Shown here: piece by piece, positions 36,229 to 48,319 of the stretch
Layout: every line of letters begins with the position of its first letter
Position numbering within the stretch: position 1 is the first letter of the stretch
NCBI GenBank assembly: GCA_024364735.1
Contig: JAGFNQ010001114.1
Location: 663,105 to 727,104, forward strand
Reading direction: 5' to 3'
From: Boesenbergia rotunda
Lineage: Eukaryota > Streptophyta > Magnoliopsida > Zingiberales > Zingiberaceae
DNA: 64,000 bases
Made by a program: the position numbers and the translations under genes
Notes under the pieces: generated by a model
The model's database searches: none
The model's input: the letters and a program-made list of their open reading frames with translations, nothing else
What the model was told of the DNA's origin: nothing

Positions 36229-37202
36229 TATTGATATGATATTCGACTGGTTTTCATTATATTGAACAAAAACTGTCATCCCATTTCTACTAAACGCTAT
36301 ATTAACATCAAGATGGAAATACTAGCAAATTAACCTGACCAACCTGTACAAATCAAGCTCTTGGAGCTTTGGACAACTTTTTGCAATGCAAATTAGCCCT
36401 TCATCGATCACTAATTTTCAAGCATATGCCGATTTTGTGGCATCCTGAGAGCGCTCTTAGTCCCGCATGTAAAATAATAATGAGAAAACTAAACAGCCAG
36501 AAGTAGCAAATTCACATAGTTTAGATAATATATCTTCATCATCCAATTCATTATCTGTGAGATCAAGGTGGCAAAAAGACGATTCGTTAGCCCTCAACGC
36601 TCCCGCCAACCCATCCCAAGACAAACGGAGGAGGTAAATCATGGGCTACTAGCCCGGATGCTGTGGCTAGTACGTGGGAAGACGGACACACTAATTTTGT
36701 CATATTTTGACCCTCAGACCTCTTTAAGTAGCAAATTCGATAGTTTAGATAATATACCTTCATCATCCAATTCAGTATGTGAGATCAAGGTGCTTCAAGA
36801 GGTGGCAACGCTAACCAATCATACGGAGTCCCTCCTTAGGTACTAGAGCGCATGATTCCATCCTGAGGGTGACAAGGGAAGTGCATGAACTAGTAAAGCA
36901 GGCAAGGGAAAGATCAGCTATGTTGCCACAGCATGTAATATCTAATTTGGTCAGCCCCTTATGTTTCATGACGATAGAAGAAAGGCCATCATCTGTAACT
37001 CCTGAACACTTGCTCAGGCTAAGTTCAGTCAGTGATACGCAGGAGTTTGCAATTGTTTGCAGTCCAGCTGTTGTGACATCAAAGCCATCTAATTTGACAG
37101 ACGGCAATTTAGCAAGCTTCTGAAAGCTACTGGCAAGCGAATGGGCTACCTGTACAACACACAAATTTGCAGAGATAGTCAGGAAAGCTTGTAACTAAAG
37201 GA

Positions 37203-38130
37203 TGATCCCGACCTAGTCTATGTGTAGTCCGATCGGCCAGTATAGCGTCCCATGAAGATAGATCATTGCTAATGGGAGCTTCGACAGCCCGGTGTGGCAG
37301 GGCAGGAAACGTTGCGGATGGTGGTTGGCTCGAGTTCCACTTGGGCCGGATCGCCCGATTGGATAGTTAACATCGCCCGATTGGATAGTTAACCGAGTAC
37401 AGTCTGAACTAACCCCATCGGGAAACACCGAGTGCTCGACATAGTCAGCCGGTCGGCATTCTCCTTGTGTTATAATTCTGAGTCGGTTGAGATAGGTTCA
37501 AGCACCCCACGACTCGGTGTGTCACATATGTTCCGATTGGTATGTCATTAGCTACATAGCTAGGTTTCCCTCGAAGTAACCGATCGGCGCACCCTTTTGG
37601 TGCGCTCTGACTCGAGAGTTGTCATTATCCACGACAGCACCTACCCCCTGACATCACACTGATAAAGGTAGTACTAGAGTCGGTGCAGATCGGCTCGAGT
37701 CTGATACCACTCATGTCCAAATCACGGATATTTCGCTGACACAGTACTTTCCTGACAAGCTCTGATAACTCATACCACGGCGCCCTCTGCGTATGTCTGG
37801 ATGAGGCGGCGCCGGTCGGCGAGCTGACAATGGTACCTGATCCTGTCTCCACATGAGACAAAAGTGGGACAGAGATTGTCGGCTCCCCTGACTATATAAG
37901 GCATTCCTTCCTTCACCTACAAGTATGCGTAATTTATTTTTCTAGCTACAATGTTTCTTCTCCAGTTTCATCTTCTCCACCGGATACTAACATGATCGTC
38001 GGAGGGCCTTGCCGGGAAATTCTTCCGGTCGATTGCTGACGGTCATCTTTCTTGTAGGAGGGGCGCTAGTTAGAACAGTTCTCAATGTCACCTCACTCTT
38101 GGGAATCCACATCGCTTTTCGAGGTGATCA
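37203..38130 (+). mobile_element. Solo LTR copy D, TGATCC family, TSD AAGGA
   Basis: Begins TGATCCCGACC, ends GAGGTGATCA, and is flanked by perfect AAGGA repeats at 37198-37202 and 38131-38135. A TATATAAGG box near 37895 reads on the plus strand. It interrupts the F-box/LRR pseudogene between two LRR exons and has no internal coding region. Its sequence is nearest to copy A. Confidence 0.9.
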
Positions 38131-39477
38131 AAGGAAACTCGGTAGAAATATACCAAACTTACCGTGCAACAGTATGCCATTTATATTTGGCGTAAAACTA
38201 CTGTTTTATTTAACAAGGAAGAAAATCCAGCATGATTTAGTTGTTGAGAGTTTGACAAATTTAGCACCTACATTAAACCAAAAAATGAATTAATAAATAA
38301 TTTCCAGCATCATTTTGCAAATAGCACAACATATTAGAAGAACTAATATAATATCTATTCTTCAAAACATGTGACAACAGAGTTTGGCAGTCAATTATAT
38401 CAGTTTATTTCCTTGAAGATACATCAGATATCTTATAATTGCATCACCACAGATTGCTTGGCTAAAACAATTTTTTGATTGATTCCTCAATAGAGAAACC
38501 TTTTTTAAGATATAGGTAATCAATTCTGCATAATGAATCACAAAAATACAAACATAAAAATACCTCTAGCGACTTGCACTCTTGTTTCAAGGAGAGGAAG
38601 CTGCCATCGTCTATACTGAGGCATCCAACTAAAGCCAGATCTTCTAGATATGGTAATTGTAGGACAATTGCAAGGCCTTTCTTTGTAATCTGCAGCACAA
38701 TGAAAAAAGAATCCGTATTTAGATTCCTCTTAAGAATTCATATGAAAGGTTCATTTAAGTCCATAATTAAGAATCTATAAGCAGAGTATTTGATTAAAAA
38801 AACAGACCTTTTGAATCTGAGGCGAAGTTTGACAGAAGGCCTAAATTAAGAAATCAGATCAGAATCAGAATTGACTTAAATTCAAGGCAGCTTCGTCCTC
38901 TTGCTTTCTTTTTCCTAAAATTCTATTTGCTTTCAAACGATAGAAATAGGTTCATATAGACATAACGACCTCAAATTTGCTAATATTTTCAACTTTGTTT
39001 AGCAGGAAAAAAAAAGTCGAAATGGTTCTGAATCAAGAGAAAAAGAATACCAGTATGTAGGAAAGATCCAAATTGCGTAGCTGTTTACACTTCACGGCCC
39101 CCAACCTAAACCCCAAATCTGAAATCCCCAAGCACCATTTCAAGCATAGTGACTTTAGCTTCTGGCACCCAACGGCGATGCACCCGAATACCCGATCCCC
39201 ATATCCGAGAACGGTACGTGTCGTTGATCGTGGGGCAGGTGAGAGATCCACCCGTGGACGAAGGGGAGCGAGGGCGGCCGGAAGGAGTTCGGACGCCAGC
39301 GGGGTGAGGTATCTCCGGTGGCGGGACTCGGCGGCGTAGAAAGATCTGCAGACGAGCGATAACGATTTCTTTCTGAGCGCGGCTCGGATTCCAAGCGGTC
39401 CAGAATCAGCAAAAGAATCTCCCCAGAGAGGAAATCGAAGGGATTCGGCCGATCCTCGTCTTCCGACAAAATGGCAG

Positions 39478-40116
39478 CGCCAACGACTCGAAACCGCTTC
39501 GCCGGCTTGGAACGGGAGCAGGGAGTAGGTTCCAGCGCCGCCCTAGAGAAGAGACTGAGGGTTAGGGTACCAAATCCATCGCAGCTGTGGATCTTCCGGC
39601 AAAGATCGCCAACGGTCTCCGCCACGGAAGGACAAGGCGCAACCAAGAACAAAAAAACGGTGAGGAAGAAGGTACAAAAATTACCGAAACGCCATCGCGT
39701 GAGGACCCGGAAGGCGAGAAAGGTACAAATATACGCCCAAAGTGACTTAATTGCCCTTGTCATAGAACAACGCGACATGGGCGTACGCGGTCCAGAACCG
39801 TGGATTCCTATGGAACGACGGTGGCGAGTTCCGTACGGCAAGGACGATAGAGAGGGGTAGAAAAGTAATAAAATTTTTAAAAAGCTCTCTTTATTTTTTC
39901 GAATATCTAATTTTTAATAAATAAATTATTATTATATTTTTAATCTCAAAATATCTGTACTTCGACTAGATTGCTAAAATTTTTATAATATTTTCAAATA
40001 AATTGACTCTAACGTTTAAAATTATTACCTATACAATATTAATATTATGTTGAAATGTTTTTATTAATTTAATTAAAAAATATTTAAAATTTATCAAAAT
40101 TATGATTATAATAAGG
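39478..40116. other. Flank of the pseudogene, no independent gene
   Basis: 39478-39860 is moderately GC-rich and open in several frames, but none encodes a known protein; it is probably the former 5' UTR/promoter of the F-box gene. 39860-40116 is AT-rich. Confidence 0.4.
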
Positions 40117-40746
40117 GAAAATTATCCTAAACTCCCTATATACAAACTCAACTCTCTGTTCAGTACCTGCGTTAAAAAAAAATTATTTTCACTCTTTATA
40201 TGCAAGGTTTCATATGTTTTAACTATACATTTACTGAATTATACTTAATTTTTTAGTTAAAAAAGTTTAAAATAATGTATAATTATTCATAAATTCAGTA
40301 TTATTTAATTAAAATATAGTATATTTTTCATCAAATTAAATACTACCTAATTAATTAATTTTAAGCTAATCAATTGGTATGAAAACTTAATCAATTGGTT
40401 AAGCAGAAAAATAATTGTGCTCAATTTAACAGAAAATATACTAAATTCTAATTTAAATATATTGTATTTTAAAAATTAAACTTATTATTATATTCGAAAA
40501 AAGGATGATACTTAATTTGATAGAAAATATATAAAATTTTAATTATATAATACTGAATTCAAGAGGAGTTATATTTCATTTTTGAAATTTTGATACTTAA
40601 AAATAATAAAGATAATTAAATAAATTAATATATATTAGGGAGTTGAAGTAAATGAAATTTCATAGAGAGTTAAAATGAATTTTTGTTTTAGACATATGGA
40701 ATAAGGATAACGGTTAAGATTCAACTGGGAATTTTAAAGTAATTTA
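40117..40746. mobile_element. MITE-like element B (AAACTCCC ends)
   Basis: The left end GAAAATTATCCTAAACTCCC has a loosely inverse right end at GGGAATTTTAAAGTAATTT. It relates to the elements at 4714, 42514 and 54833 but is more eroded, and its interior lacks the clear GAGTATAAA array. Confidence 0.45.
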
Positions 40747-41380
40747 CCGTTATAATTAAAAAGCGAGGGAGTGAGGACTGGGAGCGTTGTTGGGCCCCAC
40801 CATTAACTGGAGGCTGCATCTTGGAGAGCTGCCACTGCCTTTTGATCCCCCGGTTCACCCGCGACGACACATCTCCGCCAAATCGGTGGGACCCACCGTT
40901 TAACTGGAGCGGGGCAGGTGGATCTGGGGATAGTTTATATTCGATCGAAAAATTTAATTTACTTAATTTTTCAAAAAAATATTTTTTTTATTCAAAGTCA
41001 ATAATTGTAAATAGCTGGTACAAAATAAGATATCACAGATAACTAAAGCATGAACTAGTGAATTCTCCCTCCGTAGATAAAAAAGAAAAATACTATACGT
41101 AAAAAAAAATTTAAGATATGGTGTGATATCGTAATTTTAACGACTCTTGATGAGTTTATCGTGACTTTGAGGATATAGTTTAATTTAGAACGATAGTTGA
41201 AGATCATCGGTGATATCCGGACGACAATCAAATATGTGTATGTCGACTGTCTCGTTATTTTTTAAAATTTTTTTTGAATTTGTTCATTAAAGGTATTTGA
41301 GTTTGTAAGAAAATTGAGAGGGAAGATCTAACGACTTTTGCTTATTTTATCATTATTTTAAAAAGTCATTTGTTTAAAAA

Positions 41381-41628
41381 TTTTAAAATATTAATATCAT
41401 CTTGGTATTGCATAATTTCTAAAATTCGCATTATAGTGGCATTGATTTTTAAAATATAATTATAGTGGTGTTTTTTTAAATAAAATATCATAGTGGTTGG
41501 TAAGAAATGTAAAATCAAAAAATAAGTGAGAAATTTAATAGTTAAATACGCCCGATGATGTTATTTTATTTTATTTTTTAAAATGATGAAAATGATAATC
41601 ATTTAGATATTTTTTAAAAATATTTAGG
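41381..41628 (+). repeat. Direct repeat, left copy
   Basis: About 245 bp from ATTTTAAAATATTAATATCA through TAATCATTTAGATATTTTTT closely match 43365-43381 plus 44379-44612. The right copy carries solo LTR E. Within each copy a motif TAGTGGTRTTG followed by TTTTTAAAATAT itself repeats two to three times. Confidence 0.85.
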
Positions 41629-42060
41629 GATGTCAATTCGGATTAGACCCGACCACGGTTCGGAACCGACGGTTCGACGGTTCGTGGGAGGTCGACCCTT
41701 AACCTTAACCGCCCAAGACGATTACGGTTCACGGTTCGAAACCGCCGGTTCACGGTCCGGTTCACGGTTCGCCACGGTTCGGCACGGTTCAAGATTATTA
41801 TATTAAAAAAATTAAAAATTAAAAATTAAAATAAAAAAAATAAATTTATTAAAAAATGGCTTGCACTTATATAAGTTGCCTACGTATAGGGATGGCAATA
41901 GGGCGGGTCGGGGACGGATTTGCCGTCCCCATATCCGTCCCCGAAGTAAATCTCCATCCCGAACCCGTCCCATCCCCGCCTCTACTTAATCGGGAATTCC
42001 CATCCCGAACCCAAGGGGAGTAAATCTCCATCCCGTCCCGTCCCGTCCCACTTGAATATT
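41629..42060. repeat. GC-rich dispersed repeats starting TAGGGATGnCAA
   Basis: Two blocks begin TAGGGATGTCAATTCGG (about 41626) and TAGGGATGGCAATAGGG (41888). The first contains six or more CACGGTTC/CGGTTCG units; the second has a GTCCC/CATCCC-rich interior with CCCGTCCCGTCCCGTCCC. TAGGGATGGCAA-like starts are seen in hAT-type non-autonomous elements, but I could not find matching right ends. Confidence 0.5.
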
Positions 42061-42513
42061 CATATCCTCAAAAAAAAAAAAATTGAATCGAAGTCGGTCT
42101 CTTCCATATCCTCAAAAAAATTCGAAGGCGATCTGGCTAAGAACAAAGAGTGCGGAGCAAAAGGAGATCTTGTCCGGCGAGTGACGAGTGGCGGCTGGGA
42201 GACGAACAGAGAATCGAAAATTGTGGAGGCGGCGAGTGAGCGACAATTCATTACTCATTAGGTTTTCACAATCTAATATTAATATTATTGAATTATTTAA
42301 TAATTATTAATATTTTAATATTATTAAAGATATCGGGCATTCATGGGATAATCCATATCCGCCCATCTGTTTCGATTTTTAAAAATCTGAATCCGAAAAT
42401 TATCAGAGTAGCTATATTAAATTATTTAAATTGGTTCAAAATTATTATATAAATATTATTATATCAAAATATTTTTTTATTAATTTAATTAGAATGACTT
42501 AAATTTATCATCG
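42061..42513. other. Intergenic DNA, nothing recognised
   Basis: The two short opposing frames here (about 65 codons each) show no family resemblance. The right half is AT-rich. Confidence 0.5.
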
Positions 42514-42868
42514 GTAAATTGTCATAAACTCCCCAATAGCCCTTTGATCTTTGCATACACTCCTCACACAAGTTTTTCTTTGTTTTTACTCCCTGATGGA
42601 TTGAATATAAAAGAGTAAAAATTGAGTATACATCAATGAAAACTGAGTATAAAAGAGTGAAACTTGAGTATAAAAGAGTGAAAATTGAGTATATGGGTTA
42701 TTGATGTGGTGAATGCAACCTTACATACCCAATTTTCTAACTTTTATACTCAATTTTCTTCAAATAATACTCATCAAATATCCCATCAGGGACTGCATGT
42801 AAAAAAAAGTTTGTGTGGGGATTGCATGCAAAGTTGACTTGGTACGTGGGGAGTTTAGGAAAATTTAC
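42514..42868. mobile_element. MITE-like element C (compact, 355 bp)
   Basis: The best-preserved member: left end GTAAATTGTCATAAACTCCC, right end GGGGAGTTTAGGAAAATTTAC. The interior repeats GAGTATAAAAGAGTGAAAAT in the left half and has CTTTTATACTCAATTTTC in the right half. No coding capacity. Confidence 0.65.
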
Positions 42869-43080
42869 CCATTTATCATATCATTGATTAAAATTATTTC
42901 AAAATTATTGTAGTAAATATACGATCATAACTACATTTTAATTATATTGGGTCAGTTTATTCTGATCTATTATTTTTTAAATAAAAAATATGAAGGTCAA
43001 AGGGCGGTCAAAGTCGTGAAGTTTTTAAAAGAAAAAATGATTTAGCATGTAACAGATTGATATGATTAATTTGGTCTTAA

Positions 43081-43288
43081 AAATTTTTTTTATCGATAAT
43101 CAAGATAAATAAGAAAGTATTTAGGATGACCGGTCTAAAAGTCCAATGTCTTAGGATTCAAGTCTTATTTGAAGAAAAAATTTCTACAAAATATATCATT
43201 TCTACAAAATACCTCATAACTAGGAATCGAACTATGAATGTCTGAAATAACGATTTATCACCTTACCGCTGCATGATAACCCGGGAGT
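43081..43288 (-). mobile_element. tRNA-derived SINE, copy 3
   Basis: On the minus strand: GTTATCATGCAGCGGTAAGG (box A-like), then ATAGTTCGATTCCTAG (box B-like, nearly canonical GGTTCGATTCC). The body includes AAGACTTGAATCC and TTATTTATCTTGATTATCGAT. It lies just left of solo LTR E. Confidence 0.65.
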
Positions 43289-43381
43289 GAAGCTTTTAAA
43301 GAAGCATCTTGTCTTTAGATTTCCAAAGGACCCATTTATTTCCCTTTTTACCTAGTGGTGTTGATTTTAAAATATTAATAT

Positions 43382-44378
43382 TGATCCTGTCGCGAAGCGA
43401 GGTGGACTCCCAAGAGTACGCAGTTTCCCGAAGATCACGAACTGCTGAGGCTGGCTTCGATCTGCAAGGAAAAGACCGTTAGTGAATCCGCCGGGAAAAA
43501 TCACCGACAAGGCACTCCGACGGTTAAGTCAGTCCCCGATGGTGGAAGAGCGAAAGCAATGGAACAGTAGCAAAATCACTATTGCGCGTACCTGGAGGAC
43601 GAGGGACAAAGAGGCTTATATAGCCGGGGGAGCCGACAGCTTCTACCCCGCCTGCCACTCCATTCCGTAAGTGAGCGCAGGGCAGGGTGTGGCCAGTGTT
43701 GGCAAGGTGAGACGGTGCATGCTCAAATAAGGCAAGGGGCACTGCCGGCTCATTAATGTGCATTGGCAGGCGCCACTCGGCCTGACAAAAACGCAAGTGG
43801 TCGTGGTACAGGATGATAGGGGATCAAGGTATCGACGGGATATCCGCGATTTGGGCCTAAATGGTACCAGGTCTATACCAACCTCGTACTTCGCTTGCTA
43901 GTCTCGGGTCAGAGAGTGGATGTTCCTGTGTGTCGCGACGAAACCTTGAACGATGGTGCCGACTGGTGACTCAAGACGGACCCGGGCCTTATGTTTGTTA
44001 TTATCGAGAATAGCTGTGTTTCTCGAGTCAAGGTGTCTTTGGTCCGGAAGACCTCGACTGGGTTTGTGGTGAGTTGACTGAAGGCTTGGTACCCTTGCAG
44101 CTCGGGGCTTTACCGATCCAGGTCCTCGCCACGGGGAGCTCTGGGGCTCCGATCGGGACTCCGCTGACTAGGGCCTTTGCTCCGTGTAACCCTGGGGTTC
44201 TAACATCCGTTGGCCTCCTAACTTTTCCCCAGTCGGGCCGGGACAAATCGCCCGCCTGGACCCTCTATTTGGTGGGCCTCCGAGGACCCGTGATCTAGAT
44301 CTCCCTTAATGGGGCGTCAGGCTAACCAGCCCCCTTGCGCGTGAGCTAGGCGGGGCGCATAAGCTTGGGCTGGGATCA
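43382..44378 (-). mobile_element. Solo LTR copy E, TGATCC family, TSD AATAT
   Basis: Begins TGATCCTGTCGCGAAG, ends GCTGGGATCA. Perfect AATAT repeats flank it at 43377-43381 and 44379-44383. A minus-strand TATA box lies near 43618. It inserted into the right copy of the direct repeat at 41381. Confidence 0.9.
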
Positions 44379-44612
44379 AATATCATCTTGGTATTGCATA
44401 ATTTCTAAAATTCGTATTATAGTGGTATTGTTTTTTAAAATATAATTATAGTGGTGTTGTTTTTTTTAAATAAAATATCATAGTGGTTGGTAAGAGATGT
44501 AAAATGAGAAATAAGTGAGAAATTTAATAGTTAAATACGCCCGATGATGTTATTTTATTTTTTAAAATGATGAAAATGATAATCATTTAGATATTTTTAA
44601 AAAATATTTATG
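44379..44612 (+). repeat. Direct repeat, right copy
   Basis: Matches 41396-41628 with few differences (for example TTCGCATTATAG versus TTCGTATTATAG). Similarity stops at ATATTTA, where the left copy runs into the TAGGGATG repeat. Confidence 0.85.
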
Positions 44613-45373
44613 TTACAAAAATTTCACACTAATGATTTATCTCGTAAATTAATGTGGACCAAGTGAATTTAGTTTTTTTTAAAAATTTTTTTATTGTTAT
44701 AATACTGATTAAGATTTTATCTATAAGATTTAATGATTAGGTTATAGTGTTAAATATAAAAAAAAATTAAAATTAAAAAATTATTAAGATTTATACAAAA
44801 TTTATATGATAAAATTGTTAATATAGCAAATCTCCCTTTTTTATATCCCGCTTAAATAAGTAATAGAATTTTGATATTAACATTTTAGTTCCAACTATCT
44901 TATACACTCATAAGTTTGATATTAGTCAATTAGCTTAAAGAAGTACCGACGTAGTCTTTCGCTTGCATGCGAAGGACTTGTCATATTTCATCGAAAGCTT
45001 CTGAATTTAATCAGAAATTTGATATTGACATGTTAAAAAATTAGATATTCAGATATTAATATGCATGAATATCTAATCTTCAGTAAATTAAAGATAAGGA
45101 TGAGAATTAAGTATGCATGAATACGAAGATAAATATAAATATTTTTTTTTTTGAGATAGATTGTTGGTTAGCTTCTCTAATAAAAATTCGAAATATTATA
45201 AAAAATGCTTTTTATTGATAAGAAATTTCTATGCCACCGACTTCATCGTCCGGTTCGACGTTACTGATTAATCATTCTTTTTTGCCCATTGTTTTCGTTC
45301 CCTGCAGTGTACATGTGATTGCACCAACTCCCATTGACTCCACCTCACGAGTCTTCGTATTGAAATGATTAGC
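44613..45373. other. AT-rich intergenic DNA, no gene seen
   Basis: No conserved frame on either strand; A/T runs only. Confidence 0.55.
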
Positions 45374-45566
45374 CTCCGGACCTATGGTGCAGCGGTAGAA
45401 CGATTAATCGCTATCTCAGATATTTACGATTTAATCTCCAGCTACGGCGTATTTGTAGAAATTTTTTCTCTAAATGAGGCGTGAATCCTGGGATACTGGA
45501 CTTCTAGACTGCCCACTGCGAACGCTTCCCGATTTATCCTAGTCGTCAGTGGAAAATTTTCGTGAA
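45374..45566 (+). mobile_element. tRNA-derived SINE, copy 4
   Basis: Well preserved: CCTATGGTGCAGCGGTAGAA (box A-like), ATATTTACGATTTAATCTCC (box B-like), then CTCTAAATGAGGCGTGAATC, GGGATACTGGACTTCTAG and CCCGATTTATCCTAGTCGTC. It ends about 200 bp upstream of the CAN nuclease start codon, in the same orientation. Confidence 0.7.
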
Positions 45567-45773
45567 ATCGAATTTGTCGTCTGAAATTAAAAAAATCACG
45601 TTAATCATTTGTATTCAAATGATTAGTATTGATTTTGCCATTGAGCTGGCGAATAAACTTTTGCCAACTTATTCAACAGGATTCGTTTGTTTCTCCGCTC
45701 ACTTGCTGCCTTTACTCTTTCCGCACCCTGCCGAAGCAAAGACTGATCGAGGAGAGGGGAGAGCTAGGAGGAG

Positions 45774-48204
45774 ATGGGGAACAGCTTGCTCAAGTGCCTC
45801 GGAGGGGATTGCAACGACGCTGACCCACAGGTCGTCGTCGTCCGAGTTCCGGTTCGAGATGGGGTCGCTGCTCTTGCTCAAGACCTCTTCACCTTTGAGA
45901 TAACATCCCAGGTCAATCCGCCCTGCGGCAGCTACTGTTCTTATAATGTTCCCCCTTTCCTTTGTTTTCCTTTCCTTTTCGATAAAAGAGATCTGCTTTT
46001 ATACCTGTTGTCATGGTTGGAGTTGTGCATGATTTGTGCTGTATCAGGTTCCCCAAGGACTTGACCAGCGCGTGGCTTTCTCCAAGAAGGTGCTAGCTAT
46101 TTGGTGAGGAATTAATGGAGATTATGATCTTTAACTGCATCTAAAAGCTTGTTAATTCATAACTCACTGTGTCAATTAAGAGAACATACCAGGGATTCTA
46201 TCATGCCTTGAGCTAACTAATCTAATGGATCGATTCCAGTTTGATGATAACATTCCATAGCAAAAAATTTGATCCTAGTTTTGCATGTTTAGAGCAACAA
46301 GAACTGTGATTTACTGCTATGTTTTACGAAGTTGCTTTTGTCTTTTCAACTCGGCTGTGCAAATTGACTAATTAATTACATATGGAAAAGTTCTAAACTG
46401 CAAATGTAGTTTGACATCTGAAAGACTAACTTTTGTTTGTTTGACTAGGATTTTCATTCTTTCCATCTATTATTTCTTCCTGAATTTTATCATCTCCAAA
46501 TAAGAATTCATTGATAATGTAAGCATGTTATTCTCAATTCTTATGCACACTTATGTATTCAGTTCAAGCAAAAGAAATTGCCTTTACCTGTAAGAATCTT
46601 TAAATCTTAAATGCTGTTGAATGAACTATCCATCTAGCTTCACAGAGTGAATGTATGTTTTTCGACATAGTTTTGGATACGCATCTGCTTTTGATACTCG
46701 TGTGGACGATGATATAAATGCCAAGTGCAGAGTAATGATTCTGTAATGATTTCTCAACAAAGGTTTCTGTTGAAGTTGGCTTTCTCTTCAATCTAACAAT
46801 ACTACAAGCCAAATTTGGAGTCTTATATTTCGACAAGCTGATCTAGATGTGCAAACACATAGTTGAAGGCATCGAAGTTGATCAATGGATGCTTATATTT
46901 CTCCTGTTTGATACAACAGGTATAAGCAACTATTAGAAGCATGGAAGGAATGCAAGCCAACACCAAAGACACCAAAAGCGGCGGCTGGTCTCGTCATTCA
47001 AACACTAAGTAGATATAACCGAGAAGAAGTAGAGGTGAATTGTATGATCTTACCTAAATTAATATACATTTGTTACAGTTGCTCAAATGTTCATAGACAA
47101 CCACTCGTTCCTCTTTTGGTTCCTGTTAAATCAAGATCATTAACAATTTTACATGCTGATACCTTCTTCAGAGACTGCTGAATTACTATGATCTTCCTAT
47201 TCCTTCATCCTACGAAATTCCTTGTGCACCATCGTCATCGGTGTCCTTGCCCGAAGGGGTCCAGTTTGTGCTATTCACACTTCCTGTGAGAAAATATTGA
47301 CCTTGCATTGGGCATGTTAGAAAAACATTCTGATACAATGTAGTACTCGATTATCAGGTTAATGCTAAGGATGTAGGTGATGGGGATGGTGTAACAGCAT
47401 ATGTGGACACTGCAGACCCAAGGGAATCAGCTAATGTCCCAGCAGATGTTCATGAAGCTGTCCTTCAAAGGATCGAGGCTCAAGCAGCCCGGAATTTTAA
47501 GGAGGCAGGTAGACTCAAGAAATGCATCTTCGACGCAGGATATGTGTAAGACTCAATTTAGTTTGTAACCATTTGAATTTCCTATCCAAATTATAATGCA
47601 AACATCATGTGTATGTTCATCCTTTTATTCTCGACAGATTCAAAACTAATGGAGATGGCGAGGAGATCCTGGCTCGAAAATACAGAATCAGATTGAGGTA
47701 CCTTGAGTAACTTGAAAAATGGAATTGCTTGCATCTTATACACAACGGTGTCGATTTTAATAGGGGAGTTGATGCCCCGGAGAGTCAAATGCCATATGGG
47801 AAGGAAGCTAAGGATGAACTAGCAAAGCTCGTTCAAGGAAAATGTTTGAGGATCGATGTGTATAATATCGATCAGTTTGGTCGATATGTTGGAGATATCT
47901 ACTGTGATGGAGTATTCATACAGGAGAAGCTGCTGAAGAGAGGCTTTGTCTGGCATTTTGCCAAACATGACAAACGCCCTGAATTCGCGCAGGTGATGAG
48001 CTCCTCTTGCTTCTTGTTAAATAGCAGTAACCATCCTGATTCTTCTTCTAATACAACTGCAATGTTTCTTCATCTCAGTGGCAGCAGCAAGCGCGTGCTG
48101 CAGGTAGAGGCCTTTGGGCTTTATCAAACCCTGAGAAACCATGGGAATGGAGGAAAAGTAATCCCGGGTGGAGACAAGGGAATCCTCCAATCGAAGTATA
48201 TTGA
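45774..48204 (+). CDS. CAN2: Ca2+-dependent staphylococcal-like nuclease (CAN family)
   Basis: Eight exons: 45774-45911, 46048-46103, 46920-47034, 47172-47285, 47358-47545, 47638-47697, 47764-47992 and 48079-48204. They join in frame to 341 aa, near the 323-332 aa of Arabidopsis CAN1/CAN2. The start MGNSLLKCLGG offers a myristoylation glycine and a palmitoylation cysteine, as known for CAN proteins at the plasma membrane. The thermonuclease domain spans about 150-310. RKYRIRLRGVDAPES supplies the first catalytic arginine, PYGKEAKDELAK the glutamate, and FGRYVGDIYCDGVFIQEKLL the second arginine. The end WALSNPEKPWEWRK is conserved. These enzymes cleave DNA and RNA with Ca2+. CAN1 versus CAN2 is not resolved. 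It is tail to tail with the PLAC8-type gene, stops only 115 bp apart. Confidence 0.93.
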
Positions 48205-48319
48205 TATAATTGTTGGCTATGTTTCTGAGTTATTGTCCAAGAACACAACCTGTTATTATGCTACCTGATAACTGTGATCTTGTAAAAATGTGTAATTGAG
48301 TAAATTAGTGGAAGATTGT

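Larger units (their letters stand above)
34944..39477 (-). pseudogene. F-box/LRR (FBL3/RAE1-like) pseudogene
   Basis: Minus-strand remains of an F-box protein with leucine-rich repeats. The F-box (NPFDFLSGEILLLILDRL, about 39450-39390) is followed in another frame by LVCRSFYAAESRHRRYLTPL, so a single base seems lost near 39382. LRR exons recognised: to 39051 (VGCQKLKSLCLKWC), 38840-38808, 38689-38564 (LPYLEDLALVGCLSIDD), 37149-36770 and pieces at 36640-36340, 35360-35250 and 35180-34944 (INLSYCSVTNLGLIALAS). Lesions: no ATG before the F-box, a TAG stop at 36811, a duplicated exon segment at 36499/36726, a 4-bp duplication near 36405, and indels near 35325 and 35060. A solo LTR sits at 37203-38130. 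F-box/LRR proteins are substrate receptors of SCF ubiquitin ligases; this copy cannot encode one. The closest known type is inferred from memory of the family. Confidence 0.8.

Noticed and set aside
39471..39860. 129-codon plus-strand frame
   Set aside because: Opposite the 5' region of the F-box pseudogene; no recognised domain and no splice or promoter support.
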